This document shows, one piece after another, positions 1 to 5,485 of a DNA stretch of 5,485 bases. The DNA is taken from positions 1 through 5,485 of the forward strand of contig JAFWCS010000343.1 in NCBI GenBank assembly GCA_017534365.1. Direction: 5' to 3'. Numbering within the stretch: the stretch's first letter is position 1; each line of letters begins with the position of its first letter. Below the pieces are notes generated by a model. That model ran no database searches, was not told the DNA's origin, and worked only from the letters and a program-made list of their open reading frames with translations. The stretch comes from Clostridia bacterium (GTDB lineage Bacteria; Bacillota; Clostridia; Oscillospirales; Acutalibacteraceae). The position numbers and the translations under genes were made by a program.

Positions 1-530
1 TCGCCGCCGAGGATCGTCGCCTCCGGGCGCAGGTCTTTGATCTGCGCGATCGTCTGCTCCGTGACGCGGAAGGGCTGCGCGCTGCCGACGTGCAGGTCGG
101 CGAAGAAAACGACGGTATGTTCGGCCGTCAGCTTGTCGGAGGTATAGGTGTGTGTTTTCGGCGTAACGACCTGCATGTTGATCACGCCGAAGACGAAGAA
201 GAGCACGCCGCAGATCAGGCTGACGGTCTTGACCGCGCCGAACCGGCGCTCCTTTTTGCGGATCGCGCAAATGACGCTGCAGACCGCGTCCGCGGCGGCG
301 TCCGCCAGCAGGGCCACGTAGAGCGCCATCATCAGCGGCTGCACGGCGCGCAGCTGCACCGGGCCGGCGAGGACCAGCACGGCGAACACAATGGCAAGCA
401 GTGCTTTGCCGAGGATGATGCACACGCGCGCGGCCGGCTTGAGCTGCTTTTTGCGCAGCAGCAGCTGCGCGGCGGTCAGAATGGCCTGCGCGGCGAGAAA
501 CCACAAAGAGAAAACAACGAATATATTCAT
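1..530 (-). CDS. Membrane-anchored metallophosphoesterase (calcineurin-like), C-terminus beyond window
   Basis: Reading the minus strand from the ATG at 530 gives 176 full codons that stay open to the window edge. About four hydrophobic helices are seen (residues 1-25, 38-57, 64-90, 101-118). The basic loops RKKQLK (26-31) and RKKERR (91-96) should be cytoplasmic, which places both termini outside. After residue 137 the catalytic domain begins: VVFFADLHVGS carries the D-x-H metal motif (D145, H147), and ILGG at the cut edge is the start of the G-D metal motif. This resembles the YkuE/YaeI-type phosphoesterases with an N-terminal membrane domain. The family hydrolyses phosphomonoesters or diesters using two metal ions; the substrate here is unknown. 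The start is supported by GGAGG at 537-541, six bases before the ATG, and by a promoter at 563-591. It is divergent from the next gene. I am confident of the family, not of the function. Confidence 0.88.
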   Translation of the reverse strand, partial: MNIFVVFSLWFLAAQAILTAAQLLLRKKQLKPAARVCIILGKALLAIVFAVLVLAGPVQLRAVQPLMMALYVALLADAAADAVCSVICAIRKKERRFGAVKTVSLICGVLFFVFGVINMQVVTPKTHTYTSDKLTAEHTVVFFADLHVGSAQPFRVTEQTIAQIKDLRPEATILGG

Positions 531-562
531 AAAATACCTCCGGACAGGAACTGTTGTCTATT

Positions 563-591
563 ATTATCCCACATTCTTCGACAAATGTCCA
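563..591 (-). promoter_or_regulatory. Sigma-A-type promoter for the leftward phosphoesterase gene
   Basis: On the minus strand TGGACA (586-591) and GATAAT (563-568) are separated by exactly 17 bases, and TGG directly before the -10 gives an extended -10 element. Transcription would start near 556 and leave a leader of about 25 nt containing the GGAGG ribosome site. Assignment rests on consensus match and position only. Confidence 0.6.
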
Positions 592-617
592 GTGCCAACA
601 GCGCGCCGCGCGGATAA

Positions 618-646
618 TTTTCCGCCGAAAACGGCCGGGCGGAAAG
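618..646. repeat. Inverted repeat between divergent promoters
   Basis: TTTCCGCC (619-626) and GGCGGAAA (638-645) form a perfect 8-bp inverted repeat, with a possible ninth G-T pair, around an 11-nt centre that itself contains the palindrome CGGCCG (632-637). It lies between the two divergent -35 elements (586-591 and 657-662). It should lie outside both transcripts if the promoters are right, so an operator or a structural DNA site is more likely than an RNA terminator. No regulator is identified. Confidence 0.5.
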
Positions 647-656
647 AAAAATGCTG

Positions 657-685
657 TTGAACAACGGTCACGGATGTGCTACAAT
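657..685 (+). promoter_or_regulatory. Sigma-A-type promoter for the alpha/beta hydrolase gene
   Basis: TTGAAC (657-662) and TACAAT (680-685) are 17 bases apart, and TGC just before the -10 makes it an extended -10 promoter. A start near 692 would give a purine-rich leader of about 33 nt that contains the AAGGAG ribosome site (711-716). Confidence 0.7.
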
Positions 686-724
686 TGAAACAGAAAGAGA
701 AAAAAGGAAAAAGGAGAGAATACG

Positions 725-1399
725 GTGGAGATTCGCGTCAACGGCGTGCGGCTGTATTATGAAAAAACAGGGGACGGTCCGCCGCTCGTGATGGTGCACT
801 GCAACAGCATGGATCATAAAATCTTCCATACGGCCGTCAAGGCGCTTGCGCAGCGGTTCACGGTCTATTGCCCGGATTCCCGCGATCACGGCAAAAGCGA
901 AAAGGTCGGGACCCTGCATTATGAGGACATGGCGGCGGATATGCATGCTTTTATTACGGCGCTCGGGCTGGAGAAGCCGGCGTATTACGGTTTTTCCGAC
1001 GGCGGCATCATCGGCCTGCTGCTCGCGGCGGAATGGCCGGAGCTGCTCTCTGCGCTGATCGTCAGCGGCGCGAGCCTGCGGCCGGACAGCACGAAGGATC
1101 TGCCGCTGAAATTCTTCCGCCTGTGGAGCCACGTGGACCGCAGCGACAAGATGCGCATCATGCTGCGCGAGCCGGATATCACCGACGCGCAGCTGCGCAG
1201 CATCCGCGTGCCGACCTTCGTCACAGCGGGCGAGCGCGACGTCATCAAGGAGGCGCACACGCGCCACATCGCGGAAACGATCCCCGGCGCGCAGCTGAAG
1301 ATCTTCCCGAAGGCCGGGCACACGGGCTATATCATGCGCAGCCGGAAGATCGCGGAGTATATCCTCTCCGTTCTCCCGGCGGATGAAGACCGCGGATAA
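725..1399 (+). CDS. Alpha/beta hydrolase (putative esterase/lactonase type)
   Basis: The 224-residue product is a compact single-domain alpha/beta-hydrolase. The nucleophile elbow is G-F-S-D-G (S91, in YYGFSDGGIIGLLLA), the likely acid is D172 in TAGERDVI, and the likely histidine is H199 in KAGHTGY, so a full Ser-Asp-His triad is in the right order. The cap region (about residues 115-150) is short. No signal peptide is seen, so it should be cytoplasmic. The oxyanion-side motif is H25-C26-N27-S28, where most relatives have HG. The GTG start is chosen because AAGGAG (711-716) lies eight bases upstream and the protein begins directly with the first beta strands. It has its own promoter and is followed by a hairpin and a new promoter, so it appears monocistronic. 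The substrate cannot be inferred; related proteins include carboxylesterases, lactonases and C-C hydrolases. Confidence 0.92.
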   Translation: MEIRVNGVRLYYEKTGDGPPLVMVHCNSMDHKIFHTAVKALAQRFTVYCPDSRDHGKSEKVGTLHYEDMAADMHAFITALGLEKPAYYGFSDGGIIGLLLAAEWPELLSALIVSGASLRPDSTKDLPLKFFRLWSHVDRSDKMRIMLREPDITDAQLRSIRVPTFVTAGERDVIKEAHTRHIAETIPGAQLKIFPKAGHTGYIMRSRKIAEYILSVLPADEDRG

Positions 1400-1408
1400 G
1401 ACCGCCGC

Positions 1409-1438
1409 CCGGCAAAAAAATCACTTTTTTTGCGCCGG
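1409..1438 (+). terminator. Terminator-like hairpin after the hydrolase gene
   Basis: Ten bases after the stop codon, CCGGC + A7 (1409-1420) can pair with T7 + GCGCCGG (1425-1438) around the loop TCAC, with a two-base bulge near the base of the stem. The T run lies inside the stem rather than after it, so it is not a textbook intrinsic terminator, but its location between two transcription units fits. Its A/T symmetry could also serve the opposite strand. Confidence 0.45.
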
Positions 1439-1442
1439 ATGA

Positions 1443-1472
1443 TTGTTTCCCGTCTTATTGTTATGCTATAAT
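1443..1472 (+). promoter_or_regulatory. Extended -10 promoter for the four-gene operon
   Basis: TTGTTT (1443-1448) and a perfect TATAAT (1467-1472) are 18 bases apart, with TGC immediately before the -10 (1464-1466). Predicted start is near 1479, leaving a leader of about 57 nt. No promoter of similar quality is seen before the three downstream genes. Confidence 0.75.
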
Positions 1473-1490
1473 ACTGGCAGATTCTATTGC

Positions 1491-1512
1491 GCTGTTCCGA
1501 AAGAGGAACAGC
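1491..1512 (+). promoter_or_regulatory. Perfect stem-loop in the operon leader
   Basis: GCTGTTCC (1491-1498) and GGAACAGC (1505-1512) form a perfect 8-bp inverted repeat with the six-base loop GAAAGA. It begins about 12 nt after the predicted transcription start and ends 10 nt before the AGGAGG site. It could be a repressor operator just downstream of the promoter or an RNA hairpin affecting stability or translation. It lacks a following T run, so it is not a terminator. Confidence 0.6.
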
Positions 1513-1522
1513 AGCTGGATTC

Positions 1523-1528
1523 AGGAGG
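1523..1528 (+). promoter_or_regulatory. Ribosome binding site deciding the start at 1536
   Basis: AGGAGG lies seven bases before the ATG at 1536. The reading frame is open further upstream to a TTG at 1443, but that codon lies inside the -35 element and would not be on the transcript, so 1536 is the start. Confidence 0.85.
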
Positions 1529-1535
1529 AAGATCT

Positions 1536-2867
1536 ATGGACAGAGGCTTGATGATTGAGATCAAAAACTGGGCGATCGGCATTGTGACCGGCGTGTTCAC
1601 CGTGCTGTTCTTCGTGCTGCCCATGCAGGGGCTGCAGCTCCTGCGCGGCACGGTGCAGGAGCTTCCGCAGACGCCGGAAGATTTCGTGCCGGCCGTGCGC
1701 CTTGTGGCGTTTACGGATTCCCACAACTGCAACGATCACGTGGCCGACGCGATCGACACGGCCTACGCGCTCTTTGACGAGGATGAAGTCTACGCCGGCG
1801 TGGACGGATTCTTCGGCCTGGGCGATTTTTCCAGCGTCGGCGGCGAGGGCGACTACGAGCGCTACGCCGAGACCCTGCGTGCGCACGTGCGGGAGGAGAC
1901 GGCGCTGGTCAATATCCACGGCAACCATGAATTCAAGGACGACAATTACCGCGACTATTTTATCAGGCATTTCGGTCACGATCCGGACACCGTGACCGAA
2001 ATCAACGGCTTCTCCTGCGTTGCCTTCTCCGGCGAGCGCGGCGCGACCGAGTGGACCTTCACCCCGGGCAGCCTGAAGTGGCTGGACGACGCGATCACCG
2101 CGGCGGAAAAGAAGGCGGACGGCAAGCCGGTCTTCGTCTTCCAGCATCCGCACCCCTTCGGCACGGTCTACGGCAGCTCCGTCTGGTGCGATCCGCAGCT
2201 CAACCCGATCTTCAACAAGCATCCCGGCATCGTGGATTTCTCCGGGCATTCCCATTTCCCGCTGAATGATCCGCGCAGCATCTGGCAGGGGAGCTACACG
2301 GCGGTCGGCTGCGGCGCGATGGCGACCTTCGAGCTGGAGGATCACGGCATTCCCGGCCAGCATCCGGCGGGCTATGACCCGGCGGCGGAGATCTGCGTCA
2401 TCGAGGCGGACAACGACGGCAGCGTGCGCATCCGCGGCTACGATTTGCTCTCCGACACCTATTTCTGCGATTATTACATCGACGACGTCAACGACAGCGG
2501 CACCTATGCCTATACTTATAAAAACATGAAGGCGCAGGATGCCGCGCCGGTCTTCCCGGCGGATGCGCAGGCGGGCGCAGCCAAAGAAGAGGGCGGCGAA
2601 TGGGTGCTCACTTTCACCGATGCGCAGGCAGCGCCCGGCTTCGTCGTGCATGACTACAAGATCACCGTGAAGGATGACGCCGGCAAAAAGGTCTTTTCCG
2701 ACAGCGTGATCAACGATTATTACGTGATCGACGGCGATCCCTGCGCCCACATCCGCATCGGCGCGGATACGCTGGAGGCGGGCAAAACCTACACGCTGAC
2801 CGTCCGCGCGGAGAGCGCCTATCACAAATTCTCCCAGCCGCTCGAACTGTCCTTTACGGCAGAATAA
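1536..2867 (+). CDS. Membrane-anchored calcineurin-like metallophosphoesterase with C-terminal beta-sandwich-like domain
   Basis: The product has 443 residues. One N-terminal hydrophobic segment (about 11-30, NWAIGIVTGVFTVLFFVLPM) follows basic R3 and K10 and has no clear cleavage site, so it is probably a type II anchor with the enzyme outside. The metal motifs are in order: FTDSH (D61, H63), GLGDFSS (D97), HGNHE (N130, H131), QHPHPFG (H204/H206) and SGHSH (H238, H240). All core ligands of the two-metal phosphoesterase site are therefore present. The stretch SGHSHFPLNDPRSIWQG is characteristic of a Firmicutes subgroup with purple-acid-phosphatase-like architecture. Residues about 340-443 look like a fibronectin-III or Ig-like domain (for example DYKITVKDDAGKKVF and EAGKTYTLTVRAES). 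That domain call is by pattern only. It is the first gene of the operon, 37 nt before the DUF975 gene. The substrate is unknown; a phosphodiesterase or phosphatase acting at the envelope is plausible. Confidence 0.9.
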   Translation: MDRGLMIEIKNWAIGIVTGVFTVLFFVLPMQGLQLLRGTVQELPQTPEDFVPAVRLVAFTDSHNCNDHVADAIDTAYALFDEDEVYAGVDGFFGLGDFSSVGGEGDYERYAETLRAHVREETALVNIHGNHEFKDDNYRDYFIRHFGHDPDTVTEINGFSCVAFSGERGATEWTFTPGSLKWLDDAITAAEKKADGKPVFVFQHPHPFGTVYGSSVWCDPQLNPIFNKHPGIVDFSGHSHFPLNDPRSIWQGSYTAVGCGAMATFELEDHGIPGQHPAGYDPAAEICVIEADNDGSVRIRGYDLLSDTYFCDYYIDDVNDSGTYAYTYKNMKAQDAAPVFPADAQAGAAKEEGGEWVLTFTDAQAAPGFVVHDYKITVKDDAGKKVFSDSVINDYYVIDGDPCAHIRIGADTLEAGKTYTLTVRAESAYHKFSQPLELSFTAE

Positions 2868-2904
2868 TACATAACAAATATACTAAAACAGAAAGGGGAT
2901 TCCT
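2868..2904 (+). other. Short intergenic gap inside the operon
   Basis: These 37 bases are AT-rich, with no hairpin or T run, so read-through is expected. A TATACT (2879-2884) is present, but there is no -35 at usable spacing. The ribosome site AAAGGGG (2892-2898) lies six bases before the next ATG. Confidence 0.6.
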
Positions 2905-3663
2905 ATGGTATCTCGCAAACAGCTCAAACAAAACGCACGCGCCCAGCTCGGCAACGGCATCTTCACCTCCGCGTGGATGACCGCGCTCTTCGTCTGCTTC
3001 GTCGTGGACCTGATCTTTTCGATCATCACGCTGCCGGGCTCGGTCTCTTCGATCTCGGAATCGATCTCCAATATGCAGTCAACGCTGGAAGGCGTCGACG
3101 CCGCGCCGGTCTCGATTCGGATTTCCGCCTTCTCCGGCGTCGGTTCCATTGCGATGCTGCTTCTGTCCGGCCCGATCGGCTACGGCCTCAAGAAGCTGTT
3201 CCTCAAGCAGGCGCGGGACGGGCAGCCGATGGTTTTCACGGATCTGTTCAAGGGCTTCACCGAGGATCTCGGCACCAACGTGCTGATCGGTCTGATGATC
3301 GGGATTTTCACCTTCCTGTGGTCGCTGCTGTTCCTCATTCCCGGCATCGTCAAATCCCTGGCCTATTCCCAGGCGCTCTATATCAAGGCGGATCATCCGG
3401 AGTATGACTGGAAGACCTGCATCAACGAGAGCCAGCGCCTCATGAAGGGCCATAAGGGCGAGTATTTCGTGCTGGGGCTGAGCTTCATCGGCTGGTACAT
3501 TGTCGGCGCGCTCTGCCTCGGCGTCGGTGTGCTCTGGGTGGAGCCCTACGCGGAGGCGACGAAGGCGCATTTCTACTGGTCGCTGGCAGCGGCGGACGCC
3601 GCCGCGCAGCCTGCGCCCTTTGCCGCGCCGGAAGCGCAGTGGGGGATGGATGAAAACGTATGA
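2905..3663 (+). CDS. DUF975 family integral membrane protein
   Basis: The 252-residue product matches the DUF975 pattern. It has a basic N-terminal helix (SRKQLKQNARAQLGNG, 3-18) followed by hydrophobic segments at about 22-44, 75-95, 125-150 and 187-212. The family hallmarks are visible: LIPGIVKSLAYSQALYIKAD (144-163), the NESQRLMKGHKGEYF block (174-188), LSFIGW (192-197) and the GVGVLWVEPYAEAT stretch (206-219). The function of this family is unknown and it contains no catalytic motif. The C-terminal 25 residues form an Ala/Pro-rich tail (DAAAQPAPFAAPEA) that is probably cytoplasmic and disordered. The start is supported by AAAGGGG (2892-2898). Its last 14 bases overlap the start of the following gene, which suggests translational coupling. 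A role in placing or modifying something in the membrane for the adjacent phosphoesterases is only inference. Confidence 0.9.
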   Translation: MVSRKQLKQNARAQLGNGIFTSAWMTALFVCFVVDLIFSIITLPGSVSSISESISNMQSTLEGVDAAPVSIRISAFSGVGSIAMLLLSGPIGYGLKKLFLKQARDGQPMVFTDLFKGFTEDLGTNVLIGLMIGIFTFLWSLLFLIPGIVKSLAYSQALYIKADHPEYDWKTCINESQRLMKGHKGEYFVLGLSFIGWYIVGALCLGVGVLWVEPYAEATKAHFYWSLAAADAAAQPAPFAAPEAQWGMDENV

Positions 3664-4780
3664 CGTTGCGGCCTACGTCTGGCCGTCCTATACGGGCAAA
3701 GAGCCCCGCGCCCGGCAGTTCTGGGAGCAGGGCATCGGCGAGTGGCAGTCCGTCCTGAGCGCGGAGAAGCGCACGGAGGATCAGATCCTGCCGCGCAAGC
3801 CGCTGTGGGGCACGGTGGATGAAGCCGACCCGCAGGTGATGGAGTTCCAGATCAAAGAGGCGCTGCGCCACGGTGTCAACGTCTTTATCTATGACTGGTA
3901 CTGGTATGACCGCCGGCCGTTTCTCGAGCAGTGCCTCGACGACGGCTTCCTCGGTGCGCCCAACAACGAGGAAATGCAGTTCTATCTCATGTGGGCCAAT
4001 CATGACGCGGGCTACACCTGGGATAAGCGCCAGTCGGCGCTCGATGAAATTATCTGGCTTGGCACGCAGCCGCGCGCGGAATTCGACCGCATCTGCCGCC
4101 GCGTGATCGATCTGTATTTCAAGCGCCCGAATTATTATAAAATCGACGGCTGCCCGGTCTTCATGATCTATGAGATGTCCAATCTCGTGCGCGGGCTGGG
4201 TGGGGTGGACGCCGCGCGGGAGGCGCTCGATCATTTTCGCGCGCTGACAAAGGAGGCCGGGTTCCCCGGTCTGCATCTGCAGGCGACGATCTATGCCGAG
4301 CACGCGGTCAACGTCAGCGGCGTCGATTCTGCGCGGGAAGGCTCCACCAAGGATCTGGTGCGCCTGCTCGGCTTCGATTCCGTGACGCATTATCAGTTCT
4401 GCCACTTCGTCGACTGCAACCGGGATTATCTGGAGCTCCTGCCTGACGTGCAGGCGGAGTGGAACCGCATCCGCGCGGACTATGACGTGCCGTATTATCC
4501 GCACGCCACCATCGGCTGGGACAATAACCCGCGCCATCACTTCCTGACCCTGCCGATCATGAAAAACAACACGCCGGAGAACTTCAAGCAATGCCTTCGC
4601 ATGGCGAAAGACTATGCCGACCGCTATAACGACGTGCCGCTGATCACGATCAACTCCTGGAATGAGTGGACGGAGATGAGCTATCTCGAGCCGGATGACG
4701 TTTACGGCTACGGCTATCTCGAGGCCGTGCGGGACGTGTTCCTGCCGCAGGCGGCTGAACCGGAGGAGGAGAACGCATGA
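3650..4780 (+). CDS. WbsX/GH99-like glycoside-hydrolase-fold protein
   Basis: The 376-residue product resembles proteins annotated as glycosyltransferase WbsX family or glycoside hydrolase 99-like (a TIM-barrel fold). Landmarks in order are YDVAAYVWPSYTG (4-16), HGVNVFIYDWYWYDRRP (74-90), FYLMWANHD (111-119), NYYKIDGCPVFMIYE (161-175), IGWDNNPRH (288-296) and INSWNEWTEMSYLEPDD (334-350). The WNEW...LEPD motif is typical of this family, and E339 or E342 are candidate catalytic acids by analogy. No signal peptide or membrane segment is present, so it should be cytoplasmic unless exported otherwise. The ATG at 3650 is chosen because the conserved N-terminus starts right after it. The open frame runs further back, but only as an overlap within the DUF975 gene. 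The only ribosome-site candidate is a weak GGGGG (3641-3645), so translation is probably coupled to the upstream gene. Known GH99 enzymes act on alpha-mannosides; activity here is not established. Confidence 0.85.
   Translation: MKTYDVAAYVWPSYTGKEPRARQFWEQGIGEWQSVLSAEKRTEDQILPRKPLWGTVDEADPQVMEFQIKEALRHGVNVFIYDWYWYDRRPFLEQCLDDGFLGAPNNEEMQFYLMWANHDAGYTWDKRQSALDEIIWLGTQPRAEFDRICRRVIDLYFKRPNYYKIDGCPVFMIYEMSNLVRGLGGVDAAREALDHFRALTKEAGFPGLHLQATIYAEHAVNVSGVDSAREGSTKDLVRLLGFDSVTHYQFCHFVDCNRDYLELLPDVQAEWNRIRADYDVPYYPHATIGWDNNPRHHFLTLPIMKNNTPENFKQCLRMAKDYADRYNDVPLITINSWNEWTEMSYLEPDDVYGYGYLEAVRDVFLPQAAEPEEENA
4764..4770 (+). promoter_or_regulatory. Ribosome binding site inside the end of the preceding gene
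   Basis: AGGAGGA lies six bases before the ATG at 4777. The same bases encode part of the Glu-rich tail (PEEENA) of the GH99-like protein. The strong site plus the ATGA stop/start overlap fixes the start of the last gene. Confidence 0.8.
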
Positions 4781-5485
4781 TCCGCTCTGTCTTTCTGCGC
4801 GCGCTCGCCGCGCTGCTCGTCGGCGTGCTGCTGCTGTTTGTGGGCGCCGCGCCGGGGGAAAAGTACGACGTGAAGGACCCCGACGCCTGCGTGATGAATT
4901 TCACCGTGCTCTCGGACGTCCATATCGAGGGCAACAATTTCGCGCGCTATCAGGTGTTTGCCCGCGCGCTGCAGGACGTTGAAAAGAATCAAAGCGGCAA
5001 CGCCGCCGTGGTCTTCCTCGGCGACAGCACGATGAACGGGCAGGTCATCGAAAACCTGCTGTTTCACGGCACAGCCCGGGCATTTCTGAAAAATGAGAAC
5101 GTGCTGCCCGTGGTCGGCAATCACGATATCGGCAACGGCCAGGGCGATTATCAGACCCTGCAGAACCGCTGGTATGCCTTCACCGAGGCGTTTTTCGGCA
5201 AGAAGCCGGCGCATCCCTATTATTATGAAGTGATCGACGGCTGCTATTTCATCGTGCTCGGCATGGAGGCCCAGGAGGTCTATGAAATGCAGGTGAGCGA
5301 AGCGCAGTTTGCCTGGCTTGCGGACGTGCTGGAGAAAGCCGCCGCAAGCGGCAGACCGGCGTTCGTGTTTTCCCATTATCCGACGGATGATGTCGTGGAT
5401 GAAAACGGCAACGAGACTGACCGGCTGACAAAGATGCTGGCGGCCTATAACGAAACGAACGATCTGTTCTGCTTCGTCGGCCACA
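4777..5485 (+). CDS. Exported calcineurin-like metallophosphoesterase, C-terminus beyond window
   Basis: The frame runs from the ATG at 4777, which overlaps the previous stop by four bases, to the window edge (236 codons). The N-terminus has R3 and R8 followed by a hydrophobic core (9-25), a signal peptide or anchor with a possible cleavage near VGAAP. The catalytic motifs are VLSDVH (D47, H49), FLGDS (D83), VVGNHD (N115, H116), FSHYP (H200) and FVGH at the cut edge (H236), the start of the GHxH motif. This is a normal two-metal phosphoesterase core. It is not a duplicate of the phosphoesterase at 1536-2867: the spacing between motifs differs, for example about 30 against 32 residues from the GD to the GNH motif and 84 against 73 from there to the next histidine, and there is little identity outside the motifs. 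The C-terminal part and any further genes lie outside the window. The substrate is unknown. Confidence 0.9.
   Translation, partial: MIRSVFLRALAALLVGVLLLFVGAAPGEKYDVKDPDACVMNFTVLSDVHIEGNNFARYQVFARALQDVEKNQSGNAAVVFLGDSTMNGQVIENLLFHGTARAFLKNENVLPVVGNHDIGNGQGDYQTLQNRWYAFTEAFFGKKPAHPYYYEVIDGCYFIVLGMEAQEVYEMQVSEAQFAWLADVLEKAAASGRPAFVFSHYPTDDVVDENGNETDRLTKMLAAYNETNDLFCFVGH

Noticed and set aside
90..617. Plus-strand open frame in the first 600 bases
   Set aside because: The minus strand here encodes membrane helices and a D-x-H phosphoesterase motif with its own promoter and GGAGG site, so the plus-strand frame is a shadow.
668..1321. Minus-strand open frames opposite the alpha/beta hydrolase
   Set aside because: The plus strand encodes a complete catalytic triad with promoter and ribosome site; the antisense products are Arg/Ala/His-rich shadows.
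1521..2825. Long minus-strand open frame opposite the anchored phosphoesterase (434 codons)
   Set aside because: It is a by-product of GC-rich codon bias. The protein is low-complexity in R, V, A, D and H and matches no family, while the plus strand carries all metal motifs and a ribosome site.
2853..2884. Possible internal promoter before the DUF975 gene (TATACT at 2879-2884)
   Set aside because: The nearest -35-like element (TTTACG, 2853-2858) is 20 bases away and matches poorly, so read-through from 1443-1472 is more likely.
3485..4591. Long minus-strand open frame opposite the GH99-like gene (368 codons)
   Set aside because: It has no recognisable domain, and it covers parts of two clearly real plus-strand genes.
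4714..5484. Minus-strand open frame across the last phosphoesterase
   Set aside because: It is His/Ala/Val-rich with no family resemblance, opposite a gene with all expected phosphoesterase motifs.
1..5485. CRISPR array, tRNA, rRNA, insertion sequence or attachment site
   Set aside because: I saw no regularly spaced repeats, RNA gene signatures, transposase motifs or terminal inverted repeats; coding sequence fills nearly the whole window.

Overview
The window looks like part of a chromosome from a GC-rich Gram-positive Clostridia, most likely an Oscillospiraceae-like gut Firmicute. The reasons are strong AGGAGG-type ribosome sites, sigma-A promoters with extended -10 elements, a DUF975 membrane protein (a family found mainly in Firmicutes) and GC-rich codon use. 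This placement is inference; no rRNA or other marker gene is present.

Layout. (1) 1-530, minus strand: the N-terminal part of a four-helix membrane protein with a metallophosphoesterase domain, cut by the left window edge. (2) 531-724: a divergent intergenic region with one good promoter in each direction and an inverted repeat between them. (3) 725-1399, plus: a small alpha/beta hydrolase with a GTG start and a visible Ser-Asp-His triad, followed by a terminator-like hairpin. (4) 1443-1535: an extended -10 promoter, a perfect 8-bp stem-loop in the leader, and a strong ribosome site. (5) 1536-5485, plus: a tightly packed set of four genes running off the right edge. In order they are a membrane-anchored metallophosphoesterase with a C-terminal beta-sandwich-like domain, a DUF975 integral membrane protein, a WbsX/GH99-like glycoside-hydrolase-fold protein, and a second exported metallophosphoesterase. 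The spacings are 37 nt, a 14-nt overlap and a 4-nt ATGA overlap, so one transcript is likely.

How it may work together. Three metallophosphoesterases of different architecture lie within 5.5 kb. From hydrophobic segments and flanking charges, all three should place the catalytic domain outside the cytoplasmic membrane. Together with a GH99-like protein and a DUF975 membrane protein, this suggests a role in cell-envelope or phosphorylated-glycan turnover. No substrate can be read from the sequence. The arrangement is the most interesting point of the window; the individual families are known.
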